43,221 nt of DNA from a virus, in IMG/VR virus record IMGVR_UViG_3300020061_000067, positions 1-43,221 of that record; one strand, 5' to 3'. A program made the translations under genes and the position numbers. A model generated the notes under the pieces. The model worked only from the letters and a program-made list of their open reading frames with translations, searched no databases and was not told where the DNA came from. Shown here in pieces: positions 15,682 to 25,980 of the stretch (its first letter is position 1; each line of letters starts with the position of its first letter).

Positions 15682-16382
15682 CCGGATTACTTCGGATACG
15701 AAATGAGGCGCGCTGGATCGAGCGCTGCATCTCCTCGATCCTGCCGGTCTGCGATCAGGTCCTCGTCATGGACGATCACTCGACCGATGGCACGCCGGAC
15801 CTATGTACGCCGCTTCCTGGTGTGACTGTCTATCAATCTCCGTTCGCCAACTTAGACGAGGCGCGCGACAAAAACTGGCTTCTCCAAAAAGCGGCCGGAG
15901 CGGAATGGGTTCTGATGATCGATGGCGACGAGCTGCTGGAACCTGGGGCTATTGAAACGGTTAGCGCAGTTTCCCGGCATCGTGCGGCGCTCGTTTATAG
16001 CTTTCGCGTGCTCTATCTCTGGGACAGCGAAACACAGGTCCGAACCGATGGCGTCTACGGACGCTTTCGACGACCGAGTATGTTCCGGCCAGACGGCGCT
16101 ACATTCCAGGCCACGCACGCAGGCGGTAATTTTCACTGCGGGAACGTGCCCCGCGACTTGCAGCCTTACGCGCGACCGATCGACGCAGCGCTTCTGCACT
16201 TCGGTTACCTCCACCGCGAGGACCGTCTTCGAAAGTACGCGTGGTATAACCTTCGCGATCCGCACAACAGGAACGAGGACGGCTACCGGCATATCGTCCA
16301 GGGCGATCTCCCTGAGGTTCCCGGTCAGGCGAAGCTACTTCACGCCGGGCCGCTAACGCTGGAGGATCTATGTTCTCGGTAG
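15678..16382 (+). CDS. Glycosyltransferase family 2
   Basis: About 234 residues from the GTG at 15678 (in frame with a TTG at 15663; the GTGA overlap and the GGAG eight bases upstream favour 15678). It reads TGLLRIRNEARWIERCISSIL, VLVMDDHSTDGTPDLC, DEARDKNWLLQKAAGAEWVLMID and GDELLEP, a standard GT2 donor-binding core similar to bactoprenol- and LPS-type sugar transferases, and then a C-terminal domain with HFGYLHREDRLRKYAWYN, common in glycosyltransferases of this subgroup. It is the last enzyme of the block before the connector gene, which it overlaps by 13 bases. Confidence 0.9.
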   Translation: MTGLLRIRNEARWIERCISSILPVCDQVLVMDDHSTDGTPDLCTPLPGVTVYQSPFANLDEARDKNWLLQKAAGAEWVLMIDGDELLEPGAIETVSAVSRHRAALVYSFRVLYLWDSETQVRTDGVYGRFRRPSMFRPDGATFQATHAGGNFHCGNVPRDLQPYARPIDAALLHFGYLHREDRLRKYAWYNLRDPHNRNEDGYRHIVQGDLPEVPGQAKLLHAGPLTLEDLCSR

Positions 16383-17023
16383 GGTCTACGTACGGCGTTC
16401 TGGCCGGATACGGTTCGCTCAATCTCACGGACGCGTCGCCGCCTCAGTCATTCACGGAACCGCTAACGCTTGAGGAAGTTCAAAGCTACTTGAAGATCCC
16501 GACCCGGGCCGTTCAGGACGATGAAGAGAAGAGTCTACTCGGGTCGATGATCTCCGCGGCGCGCGAGCTTGCCGAGATCCTACAGAATCGCGATCTGATC
16601 CGGAAGCAGTGGGATCTCTCGCTCGACTATTGGCCATCGACAGCGATCAAGTTACGAGCCCCGCTCGTCTCTGTAGATTCGGTGCAGTACCGAACCTCAG
16701 ACGGAGCGTATGTATCGCTCGCGCAAGATACCGACTTCGTCGTTGACTCGGCGAAAGTCCCGGGCGTGGTGATGCCGCTTTATAACCAGATATGGACGTC
16801 GTTCACTCCGTGGCCATCCTCCGCGATCGTCGTCAGATTCACAAGCGGCTACTCTCCGGACTCTATTTTTTGGCAGGACGCAGGCGCTCGTATCCGAATC
16901 GGTATGCGCTTGCTGATCTCCGCGTGGTTCCATACACGGCTACCCTTTGACGTGCCGCTAGAGGAGATCCCTTACGCGATTACAGCGTGCCTCTCCTACG
17001 GGGCGAACGAGCGCGCTCGATAG
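16370..17023 (+). CDS. Head-tail connector protein (gp6-like)
   Basis: A 217-residue protein with the head-tail connector pattern of HK97 gp6-type adaptors: LTLEEVQSYLKIP, DDEEKSLLGSMISAARELAEILQNRDLI, then RAPLVSVDSVQYRTSDG and IVVRFTSGY, ending in EIPYAITACLSYGANER. The adaptor binds the portal ring and accepts the head-closure protein. The N-terminal 25 residues are extra compared with the core family. It starts inside the last glycosyltransferase gene, showing that the accessory block was inserted between capsid and connector genes. Confidence 0.88.
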   Translation: MFSVGSTYGVLAGYGSLNLTDASPPQSFTEPLTLEEVQSYLKIPTRAVQDDEEKSLLGSMISAARELAEILQNRDLIRKQWDLSLDYWPSTAIKLRAPLVSVDSVQYRTSDGAYVSLAQDTDFVVDSAKVPGVVMPLYNQIWTSFTPWPSSAIVVRFTSGYSPDSIFWQDAGARIRIGMRLLISAWFHTRLPFDVPLEEIPYAITACLSYGANERAR

Positions 17024-17037
17024 AGGCTTCTCCATAA

Positions 17038-18636
<1,599 letters not shown>

Positions 18637-18646
18637 CGAACACCTA

Positions 18647-18988
18647 ATGAAAAAATGGCCGCGCATCGATCCCGGCGCGATGATTCACCGGGTCACGATT
18701 CAGAAGCAAACCCCTTCTTCGGATGAGTCCGGACCAACGGTGGAATATACGGACCTTTACTCCGTCTATGCTGCGATCGAAGTCGCGAGCGCTTCTGAAG
18801 TTATCCGTTCGGGCCAGATCGTCTCACAGGTTCCTATCTTAGTGAAGATCTATTACCAGCCAGAGATCCTGGCGAACATGCGCGTCGTCGCGAATAACGG
18901 AACCTATCTCATCCAAGGTACGCAGAACATCGACGAAATGAATATCGTTCTCGTGCTCTTCTGTGTGGCGCTCGGCGCGAACGACTAA
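18647..18988 (+). CDS. Head closure/head-tail adaptor protein
   Basis: A 113-residue protein with the SPP1 gp16/HK97 head-closure pattern: GAMIHRVTIQKQT at the N-terminus, ESGPTVEYTDLYSVYAAIEVAS, and IYYQPEILANMRVVANNGTYLIQGTQNID. These proteins cap the connector after packaging. The ATG at 18647 lies 10 bases after the previous stop. It follows the connector in the usual order, apart from the collagen-like gene between them. Confidence 0.88.
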   Translation: MKKWPRIDPGAMIHRVTIQKQTPSSDESGPTVEYTDLYSVYAAIEVASASEVIRSGQIVSQVPILVKIYYQPEILANMRVVANNGTYLIQGTQNIDEMNIVLVLFCVALGAND

Positions 18989-19010
18989 GTTTCAAAGCGG
19001 ACATCACTGT

Positions 19011-19056
19011 TTGAAAATTTACGGCCCGGAAATTATTTACACAGGGGTAAATTTTC
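19011..19056 (+). promoter_or_regulatory. A/T-rich inverted repeat with promoter-like boxes before the tail genes
   Basis: The gap between head closure and the gp10-like gene contains a perfect 10-base inverted repeat, GAAAATTTAC (19013-19022) and GTAAATTTTC (19047-19056). TTGAAA (19011) and TATTTA (19034) are spaced 17 bases apart like -35 and -10 boxes, though the -10 is poor. The block is much richer in A/T than its surroundings. It could be a promoter with an operator, or an mRNA stem-loop. Confidence 0.4.
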
Positions 19057-19077
19057 GAGCACCAAAGTCGGCAAGCT

Positions 19078-19488
19078 ATGGACATCAAGGTGGAAATACA
19101 TGGCCTCAAGGGGGTCGAGGAAGCGCTGTCTCAAGCGGGGCCGAAGCTCGCGAAGGCGGCTCTCCGCAAGGCTCTTCGCGCTGGCGGTAAGCACTTCGTG
19201 AATGCAGCGAAGTCGCGCGCTCCAGTCAAGACGGGCGGGCTCCGAGACGCGATCGCGATGACCGTCAAGATGTCACCGAAGCAGCAGTCTGGATCAGTCA
19301 AGATCGGCCCGAAGAGAGACAAGGAGAAGGGCAATGAGTCGCCGGGCGTTTACGGCATGTATTCCGAATTCGGCACTAAGAATATGCCTGCCCGTCCCTG
19401 GCTGCGGCCTGCCTTCGATGCGACCGCGGCTAGCGCGCAGGACGCCTTCACCTCAGAGATCCGAGCCGGTATAGAAACGCTGAAGTAA
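19078..19488 (+). CDS. HK97 gp10-like tail completion/head-tail joining protein
   Basis: A 136-residue protein typical of the HK97-gp10 family: MDIKVEIHGLKGVEEALSQAG, AALRKALRAGGKHFVNAAKSRAPVKTGGLRDAI, and EFGTKNMPARPWLRPAFD. Members sit at the head-tail interface and help join the tail. The ATG at 19078 is followed by one long frame; it lies 22 bases after the inverted repeat. The stop overlaps the next start (TAATG). Confidence 0.93.
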   Translation: MDIKVEIHGLKGVEEALSQAGPKLAKAALRKALRAGGKHFVNAAKSRAPVKTGGLRDAIAMTVKMSPKQQSGSVKIGPKRDKEKGNESPGVYGMYSEFGTKNMPARPWLRPAFDATAASAQDAFTSEIRAGIETLK

Positions 19489-19898
19489 TGATCGAAAAGG
19501 GCTTGGTCGATCTCGTGCAGGGGACCGCGGCTGTCTCCGCGATCGCTGCGACTGGCGGCTTCCTGCTGACGCTGCCGAAAGCCGCGTTGCTCCCGAACTG
19601 GACCTACTTCATCGTTTCGGACGTTCCGAACTATACGCTGATCGGTCCGGTCGAGCTGACCTTCCGGCGAATTCAGATCGATTGCTACGGCAACACCGGC
19701 CAGGAGGTCATTCGATTAGCGAATGCGATCAATACCGTCCTGAGTGGGTTTTCAGGAACCCTGACCGTGAACAGCTCGCCGGTCGATACGACCTATGTTC
19801 ACGCGATCTTTCGATCTAACACGATTGATTTTTTTGACGACGCTGGCCGGACCTACCGGCGAATGATCGAGTTCGAAATCTGGTTCGACCAGACGTAA
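19488..19898 (+). CDS. Tail completion protein (DUF3168-like)
   Basis: A 136-residue protein in the position of the tail terminator or completion gene between gp10-like and tail tube genes. It reads MIEKGLVDLVQGTAAVSAIAATGGFL, with central VELTFRRIQIDCYGNTGQEVIRLANAINTVLSG and C-terminal RRMIEFEIWFDQT. This fits the DUF3168 type, with its AIR...VQVDVYG pattern. It starts at ATG 19488 overlapping the upstream stop by one base. Confidence 0.8.
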   Translation: MIEKGLVDLVQGTAAVSAIAATGGFLLTLPKAALLPNWTYFIVSDVPNYTLIGPVELTFRRIQIDCYGNTGQEVIRLANAINTVLSGFSGTLTVNSSPVDTTYVHAIFRSNTIDFFDDAGRTYRRMIEFEIWFDQT

Positions 19899-19921
19899 AA
19901 GGCAAAAGGAGAAACAAACAA

Positions 19922-20365
19922 ATGGCAGCAACGAAAGCAACGATCGGATACCTCGCGAAGTTCTTCGTGGGAGACTCCGCCAGTCCCACCGGTTACACAG
20001 CCGTGGCCGAAGTGAAGTCGATCAAGCCTTCACTGATGACGATCCCGGCAATCGACGCTACGCACCTCCAGAGCCCTGATGCTACAGAAGAGAAGCTGCC
20101 TGGACTGATCAAGCCCGGCACTGTAGAGATCATGGGCAACTTCATCGGCGATGCCAGCCAGCTACAGATCAAGACTCTGGCCCAGGCGCGCACGGTCTTC
20201 CCTTTCAAGATCACGGCTCCGATCAACTCCAGCACGCAGACCTATACGGTTACCGGGCTCGGATTCATCAACAAGTACGAGACCGGACCGCTAGAGCCGA
20301 GCAAGCTGAATGAGTTCTCGATGGGCGTCGAGATCACCGGCTCGATCGTCGAGGGTGTTGCCTAA
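19922..20365 (+). CDS. Major tail protein (tail tube)
   Basis: A 147-residue tail tube protein: AEVKSIKPSLMTIPAIDATHLQSPD, GTVEIMGNFIGDASQL, FPFKITAPINSSTQTYTVTGLGF and ENEFSMGVEITG-like end. This is the layout of siphovirus tube proteins with long beta strands and a central GNF. A very good ribosome site (AAAGGAGAAA) precedes the ATG at 19922, as expected for an abundant protein. Confidence 0.9.
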   Translation: MAATKATIGYLAKFFVGDSASPTGYTAVAEVKSIKPSLMTIPAIDATHLQSPDATEEKLPGLIKPGTVEIMGNFIGDASQLQIKTLAQARTVFPFKITAPINSSTQTYTVTGLGFINKYETGPLEPSKLNEFSMGVEITGSIVEGVA

Positions 20366-20373
20366 GGGGCTGT

Positions 20374-20733
20374 ATGCCGAAGCCGAAACTGATCGTAGAG
20401 AAGCTGGTCACGAAGGTCGAGCTGAAACTCGACGGGAAGACCTGGCCGATCGTCGTCACGCATAACGTGTTGATCGAAGTCGAGGCGTTAACCGGTCTGA
20501 ATGTTCTCCGCGGCGAAGCGAACATTCTCAACCCGAACGCTACGTTGATTCGCGCGCTGCTGTTTGCCGTGTTGCAGCGCGCGAAAGCACCCTTCACGAT
20601 CGAGGAGGTCGGAGATCTGATCACTCCTCAGAACCTCGCCCTGGTACAGGAAGCTCTGGTGAAAGGCTGGGCGGCCTCGATGCCGGAAGTGGAGGCTGAA
20701 GAAGAGCGCCCTACGAAAGCGGTCGGCGAGTAA
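20374..20733 (+). CDS. Tail assembly chaperone, N-terminal ORF
   Basis: A 119-residue protein between tail tube and tape measure, the place of tail assembly chaperone G. It has the alpha/beta start KPKLIVEKLVTKVELKLDGKTWPIVVTHNVLIEVEALTG, then helices and an acidic tail EAEEERPTKAVGE. In many siphoviruses this ORF continues into the next (frame -1) by a programmed frameshift. Here frame -1 is open only after 20699, leaving a slip window of about 33 bases, with no canonical XXXYYYZ heptamer. Confidence 0.8.
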   Translation: MPKPKLIVEKLVTKVELKLDGKTWPIVVTHNVLIEVEALTGLNVLRGEANILNPNATLIRALLFAVLQRAKAPFTIEEVGDLITPQNLALVQEALVKGWAASMPEVEAEEERPTKAVGE

Positions 20734-20750
20734 GCCAGCCGCTTACGTGG

Positions 20751-21044
20751 ATGGAGGCATGGTCGACCGCCCGTATCGAGCTTGGCCTGACGGATTCGGA
20801 GTGGCTCGATATGACGCCTTCAATGGTCTACGAGCTTCGCAAGCGTCTATTGAAAGAGCATCAGCGGCAAGAACTCCTGATTGGAATCATTGCGTCGACT
20901 ACAGCGAACTTCGGTTTTTGTCGACCAGACACGCCGCTATCTGCTGAGGCATTTATGGTTCACCCAATGAAGCGAGAGCCGCTCCTTCCAGTGACTGGCG
21001 AGGACGTTCGCGCAGCGTTCGCCGGATTCAAAAAGGCAAGTTAA
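20751..21044 (+). CDS. Tail assembly chaperone, C-terminal ORF (gpT-like)
   Basis: A 97-residue frame starting MEAWSTARIELGLTDSEWLDMTP, which resembles the C-terminal half of tail chaperone fusions (ARxELGLsxxEFwxlTP). It then has YELRKRLLKEHQ and a basic end. The ATG at 20751 lacks a ribosome site and lies 17 bases after the upstream stop; in the -1 frame relative to the previous gene the coding frame is open from 20699. Both facts suggest translation as part of a frameshift product (G-T fusion), as in lambda, although reinitiation is possible. Confidence 0.7.
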   Translation: MEAWSTARIELGLTDSEWLDMTPSMVYELRKRLLKEHQRQELLIGIIASTTANFGFCRPDTPLSAEAFMVHPMKREPLLPVTGEDVRAAFAGFKKAS

Positions 21045-21053
21045 AGAGAACCC

Positions 21054-24000
21054 ATGGCTGTCGTAGTCGGCACACTTACGATCGATCTCAAAGCCTCAAC
21101 CGCTTCCTTCTCGCAGTCGATGGACAAAATGAGCCATCTGTCCGCCCGTACCGCTACGGACATCAAGCGCTCGTTAGAAAGGATTTCCGCGATCGGTCTC
21201 GCAATGGGAGCTGCGATCGCGACCGGGACAGCCGCGGTGATCATGCGATCGCTCAATGCCGCGGATGCGCTGAACGATCTCGCGCAGGCGACCGGCTCCA
21301 CCACGGAGACGCTTAGCAAGCTCAAGGCCGGGATGAACAATCTCTCTACCAGTGAGCTTGGCGCGATGCTCGCCAACTTAAATAAAGCTCAGTTCGAAGC
21401 GATGACTGGGAACAAGGAGCTGGCGAAGGCTTTCGACGCTCTGGGCATAAAGACGGACGACGGCAAAGGTCATCTCCGGGACTCCGGGATCGTGATGACG
21501 GAGATCGCCGTCAAAATGGCCTCGATGGCGGATAGCGGAAATAAGGCAGCGCTGGCGAAGCAAACGATGGGGAAGGCCGCAGAGTCGGCGATCCCGTACC
21601 TCAATCAGTTCGGAGAGAATCAGGCGAAGGTCAACGAAGAGACAGAGCGATTCGGCCTCGTGCTGAGTACGGCTACGGGTGCTCTGTCCGGCGAAGCAAA
21701 AGACAACATCGATCGGTTCCACGGGCTTCTCGATGGGATCGGAAACACTCTTCTCGGTGCAACGCTTCCGGCGATCAATCAGTTAATCGTTCGCCTACTA
21801 GACCTGACGAAGCAGGCCGACATACCGGCGCTCGCGAAAACATTCGGCGCTGGCATAACGAAGGCCGTCATCGCTACGGGAGACGCGCTAGAGTTCGCCG
21901 TCAAACACGCACGAGAGTTGAAGATCGCGCTCGAAGCGCTCGCGGCGATCAAACTGACAACGATCGCCATTCCTCTGATCGCTCAGCTCTCTGCCGGAGG
22001 TGTGGGGAACGTCGGCAAAGCGCTAAATACGATGACGCTCGGGTTCCTGGGGCTGGACAAGGTCGTTCCGGTTCTCGCGAAGGTCTGGGGACAACTAGCG
22101 GTCGGGACAGCCTCTATGATGGCGCTGGCCACGTCGGAAGGAATCGCGAGCGCAGGAGCCTTCGTGCTCCGCGGAGCATTAGCCGCGGTCGGCGGGCCGG
22201 TTGGAATAGCGATCGCCGCGATCGTCGGGCTAAGTATCGCGCTATATAAGTTCCGGGATTCGACCTTCAGCATCAAAGGAACGACTTACCAGCTTCGAGA
22301 CTGGTGGGGCGCTTCCTGGATCGTCATGGGTAATGTGCTTACCTGGATCGGCGACAAGTTCGGCAAGTTGGTGGCCTTCCTGAAAACAGCCTGGACTAGC
22401 TTCACGAAGCTCATATCGAATGACGTCATTCTGCAGGGCTTGACGAAAACGTTTAGCGCGATCGCGGACCTGATGAGGAAGGTATCGGGCAATCTCGTAC
22501 CTCAATTCACGATCGACGCACTCAATGAAGCGAAGCGCCAGCGCGAAGCGGCAGCAGCAAAGGAGAAGAGCGACGCAGCCGCAGCGACGAACGCTGACAA
22601 TAAACCCGGAGGCGGCGGAAGGGGCGGGAACCCACCGCCAGATCTTCGCGGTCTAGCGAAGCGAGAAAAAGATCCGTACCTGGAAGAGATCGAGAAGCTA
22701 AAGCTCGCTATCGAGACGCAGAAGGCATTCCTCGCCGTGGTCGGCGATACGCCGGACGCGATCGCGGCGGTCACCGCGGCAGAGAAGGCCGAAGCGATCA
22801 TCCTGGACCTGAATACGAAGCTGAAGAATGCCGACCGGAAGGAACTCACGTTAGGGCAGAAGGAGGAGCTTCGCTACCGGGTCGCACTCGAAGCGTCGAC
22901 GACCGCGCTGGTCGCTTACAGCACAGGACTAGTCAGTCAATTCGACGCGGCTTCTCTCGCTTCAGAGCAGGCGCGCGTGATGGCCGCGGCGATCCTCGAA
23001 GGCGATGACGCTGTTCGAGCAGCGACGATCTCAAATACGCTCCTCGCAGCCAGCTACCGGAAAACGAATGCCGAGCTGGCAAAATTCAATGAGCTGAAGG
23101 GGGCTCTTGAATCCGCACTCGCGACGCAGGCGATCAACGAGCTGAACGCGGCAACCAATAAAACGGTTGTCTCTCTCCAGGACGAGCTAGCCGCTCGTAA
23201 GCTGATCAATGCCGCAATCGGCCAAGGAGCGACTGCTGAGCGTCAAGCAGCACTCGCGGCGAGGCTCCTGCCGCTCAATCAGCAGATTGCGAAAGCATCG
23301 CCCGACAATAAAAAGGCACTGGAGAATCAGCGCGACGCCGTCAAAGCGCTCACGGAGGCAGAGTGGGCGGAGGCAGACAAGCGCAACCTCGACGGGATGC
23401 AGGAGGAGCTGGCGACGCGCAAGCTGATCCTGAACGCGATCGGTCTGTCGACGCAAGCGCAGCGGGAAGCAGCGCTTCAGGCAAAACTCTATTCACTCAA
23501 TCAGGCTATCGATAAAACTCCGAACGATCAGAACCTGCTAAAGCAGCGCGACGCGATCACCGCGCTGGAACACGCTCAATGGGCGCAGGTTGACGCACAG
23601 GACGCGCTGGCCTTGCGTTCACCGGCTGACCAGCACAGGGCGACCACCGTCGAGATCGAGCGCCTGCGCGGCGCAATGAAGCCAGCGACGAGCGAATGGG
23701 ATCAGTACATGCAATCTCTGATCCTGGCGACCAAGGCTCAGGACGCATTCAACACGGAGACAGACGAGACGATCAGTCTGCTGCTCCGCTCCGGGAAAGC
23801 AAAGGACGGCGTTACAGCGTTCTTCCTGGATATGCAGAAGCAGGCGAAAGACACCGGCAGGATCATCTATGAGGCGTTACACTCCGCCTTCGACAAGGTA
23901 GCTGCGAACCTGACCGAGCTGATCACCGGAGGCAAGGCGGACTTCGGCGCGATGCTGAAAGACATCGGCAAACAAATGATCAACGCGAGTATCAAGCAGG

Positions 24001-24776
24001 CACTCGCGAAGGGGATCGGCGCGATCGGCAAGGCGCTAGGAATCAAGATGCCCGGCGTTCCAGACGGCACGAAAGAGAACCCGTGGTATGTGAAGCTGAG
24101 CGACGGGCTCGAAGACAAGGGCGGCAAGGGGCCGCTTGGCGCTATCTTCGACGGGCTAAAAAACAAGCTGAAAAAGATACTCGGCCTTGGCGGCGATGAA
24201 GACAAGGGACCGACCGGCGACGATAAGGGTCCCGGGGGCGTCCTCGCCGATGAGGCGGTAGGAGTCGCAGGAGATGCACTCGGCGTTGACTTCAAAAACT
24301 TCTTCGGAACCACCGCCAAGCGAGATGGCCAGACAGAAGCGACCGCTTACTGGGTCAAGGTCACAGAAAAGAAGACTGGGAAGGAGGCTATAACCGGCGC
24401 ACTCATGGGCCTGCTGGGAGGCGGCGGTGAAGGCGGCGGCGGAGGCGAGGCGGCCGGAGCCGCAACGAGCACAATCTCCTACATGGCGAAAGGCGGCTTC
24501 GTCTCTCCCGACAAAGCTTATATCGTCGGCGAGAGCGGCCCTGAGATTCTCCGCGGCGCGTCGGGCCGAATCTCCAGCAACGCGCAGTCGAAGCGCATGT
24601 TAGGCGGATCGGCGTCGAGTCATCACTATGTGATCGATGCGCGAGGAACCGATCCTGTACTCACGGAGCAGCGCACGAAAGCAGCGATTATTGCGGCGCA
24701 TAACTCAGCGATCGGAACCGGGTTCCAGGTCGGGCAGGAACACCTGAAGCGCACACCGCAGACGGCGAGGAGATGA
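21054..24776 (+). CDS. Tape measure protein
   Basis: The longest gene of the window (1240 residues) and the typical tape measure: mostly helical, Ala/Lys-rich, with hydrophobic patches near residues 290-320 and 365-400 (GPVGIAIAAIVGLSIALYKF). It starts with GTLTIDLKASTASFSQSMDK, a pattern seen in siphovirus tape measures, and has long heptad-like helices after 500 and a low-complexity Gly-rich end (GGGGEGGGGGEA). Since tape measure length sets tail length (about 0.15 nm per residue), a tail of roughly 190 nm is predicted. Near the end, YMAKGGFVSPDKAYIVGESGPEI is a frequent C-terminal motif in these proteins. Confidence 0.96.
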   Translation: MAVVVGTLTIDLKASTASFSQSMDKMSHLSARTATDIKRSLERISAIGLAMGAAIATGTAAVIMRSLNAADALNDLAQATGSTTETLSKLKAGMNNLSTSELGAMLANLNKAQFEAMTGNKELAKAFDALGIKTDDGKGHLRDSGIVMTEIAVKMASMADSGNKAALAKQTMGKAAESAIPYLNQFGENQAKVNEETERFGLVLSTATGALSGEAKDNIDRFHGLLDGIGNTLLGATLPAINQLIVRLLDLTKQADIPALAKTFGAGITKAVIATGDALEFAVKHARELKIALEALAAIKLTTIAIPLIAQLSAGGVGNVGKALNTMTLGFLGLDKVVPVLAKVWGQLAVGTASMMALATSEGIASAGAFVLRGALAAVGGPVGIAIAAIVGLSIALYKFRDSTFSIKGTTYQLRDWWGASWIVMGNVLTWIGDKFGKLVAFLKTAWTSFTKLISNDVILQGLTKTFSAIADLMRKVSGNLVPQFTIDALNEAKRQREAAAAKEKSDAAAATNADNKPGGGGRGGNPPPDLRGLAKREKDPYLEEIEKLKLAIETQKAFLAVVGDTPDAIAAVTAAEKAEAIILDLNTKLKNADRKELTLGQKEELRYRVALEASTTALVAYSTGLVSQFDAASLASEQARVMAAAILEGDDAVRAATISNTLLAASYRKTNAELAKFNELKGALESALATQAINELNAATNKTVVSLQDELAARKLINAAIGQGATAERQAALAARLLPLNQQIAKASPDNKKALENQRDAVKALTEAEWAEADKRNLDGMQEELATRKLILNAIGLSTQAQREAALQAKLYSLNQAIDKTPNDQNLLKQRDAITALEHAQWAQVDAQDALALRSPADQHRATTVEIERLRGAMKPATSEWDQYMQSLILATKAQDAFNTETDETISLLLRSGKAKDGVTAFFLDMQKQAKDTGRIIYEALHSAFDKVAANLTELITGGKADFGAMLKDIGKQMINASIKQALAKGIGAIGKALGIKMPGVPDGTKENPWYVKLSDGLEDKGGKGPLGAIFDGLKNKLKKILGLGGDEDKGPTGDDKGPGGVLADEAVGVAGDALGVDFKNFFGTTAKRDGQTEATAYWVKVTEKKTGKEAITGALMGLLGGGGEGGGGGEAAGAATSTISYMAKGGFVSPDKAYIVGESGPEILRGASGRISSNAQSKRMLGGSASSHHYVIDARGTDPVLTEQRTKAAIIAAHNSAIGTGFQVGQEHLKRTPQTARR

Positions 24777-24777
24777 G

Positions 24778-25398
24778 ATGGCAACCTTCAACGGCTGGGA
24801 CATCGTCGTCATGCCGACAGAACCCTCAGCTCCGGCTACCGTAGAGTACTCAGCCATCGATACGGTCGCCGTGAGCGTCTCGCCGTTCACCGGTCAGCAG
24901 CAGACGCAAGACTGGCAGGCGTCGTTCATGGAAGCGTCCGTATCTATGCCAACGCTGACTCATTCGCAGGCGCAGGAGTGGATCGCATTTCTGATGAGTC
25001 TGCGAGGTCAGGCGAAGATCTTCCAGCTCGGAGACCCGCTTGCCGTTTCGCCCCGCGGGAGCGGTCTCGGTACGCCGTTAGTCGATGGAGCCGGACAGAA
25101 GGGTTACTCGATCGCGCTCAAGGGCTGGACGCCTGGAGCGGTCGGCGTTCTTCTTCCTGGTGATTGGATTCAGATCGGCTATCGGATTTACCGGTCGCTC
25201 GCGATCGCTACCGCGGACGGAGCAGGTAAACTCGTCCTGAGTATCTGGCCGCAGCTTCGCGAGCCTCCCGCGGATGGAGATGCCGTCACGCTGAACAACA
25301 CGAAGGGCCTGTGGCGGTTAAAAACTAACGAGCGCAAATGGTCGCTTACAGAGTCTCGGTATTACGGGATGCAGTTCGAGATTCGCGAGGCTAGATAA
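24778..25398 (+). CDS. Minor tail/distal tail protein
   Basis: A 206-residue protein immediately after the tape measure, so likely at the distal tail end. It reads WDIVVMPTEPSAPATVEYSAIDTVAVSVSPF, then ASVSMPTLTHSQAQEWIAFLMSLRGQAKIFQLGDP, beta-rich throughout. Several phages have such a protein in place of the distal tail protein, but no specific domain is certain. Its last part (RLKTNERKWSLTESRYYGMQFEIREAR) is a typical tail-hub beta segment. Confidence 0.75.
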   Translation: MATFNGWDIVVMPTEPSAPATVEYSAIDTVAVSVSPFTGQQQTQDWQASFMEASVSMPTLTHSQAQEWIAFLMSLRGQAKIFQLGDPLAVSPRGSGLGTPLVDGAGQKGYSIALKGWTPGAVGVLLPGDWIQIGYRIYRSLAIATADGAGKLVLSIWPQLREPPADGDAVTLNNTKGLWRLKTNERKWSLTESRYYGMQFEIREAR

Positions 25399-25980
25399 GT
25401 GCCGCGCGAGATGACCGCGGCGTATCTTGCCGCCATCCGAAGCGCGGAACTGAAACCAGCGATCTTCGTCGAAGCGTGGTTTACGAGCGGCCCGATCTAC
25501 GTTTGGAACGGCACCGGCACGATTGCATGGGGCGGTCACGACTGGCTCGGACTCGGTTCACTGAGTAGTATCTCGACGATCGAGGAAGGAAGCTCAGTAG
25601 AGGCTAAGGGGATCACGCTGACGCTGAGCGGGATCGACTCTTCGCTGCTGACCGGCATCCTTCGCGAGTTCCAAGTGGCGTTACCGGTCCGGGTCTTCCT
25701 CGGCGTCTTCGACGACGACATCGAAATGATCGGCGATCCGGTCTGTTGCTTCGCCGGAATGATGGACCAGCCGACGCTCGACGTCGACGGAAAGACCTCG
25801 ACGATCTCGATCGCCTGTGAGAACAAGCTGATAGAGATGAATGTTGCCGTCGATCGGCGGTATACGAACGAAGACCAGCAGAGAGACTATCCTGGCGACC
25901 GCGGCTTCGAATTTGTTAACTCGATTCAGGAAGTCGGAATCTACTGGGGCCGGACGCCATCGGGAAAAAACAACCTGTGA
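25399..25980 (+). CDS. DUF2163-like tail hub protein (BR0599 type)
   Basis: A 193-residue protein starting with GTG 25399 immediately after the previous stop. It contains the family-like sequence AIFVEAWFTSGPIYVWNGTG, then GGHDWLGLGSLSSISTIEEG, FQVALPVRVFLGVFDDD and CENKLIEMN. Proteins of this type form part of the baseplate hub in GTA-like and Rhodobacter-type phages and precede an NlpC/P60-type peptidase, exactly as here. An alternative ATG at 25411 is in frame. Confidence 0.85.
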   Translation: MPREMTAAYLAAIRSAELKPAIFVEAWFTSGPIYVWNGTGTIAWGGHDWLGLGSLSSISTIEEGSSVEAKGITLTLSGIDSSLLTGILREFQVALPVRVFLGVFDDDIEMIGDPVCCFAGMMDQPTLDVDGKTSTISIACENKLIEMNVAVDRRYTNEDQQRDYPGDRGFEFVNSIQEVGIYWGRTPSGKNNL

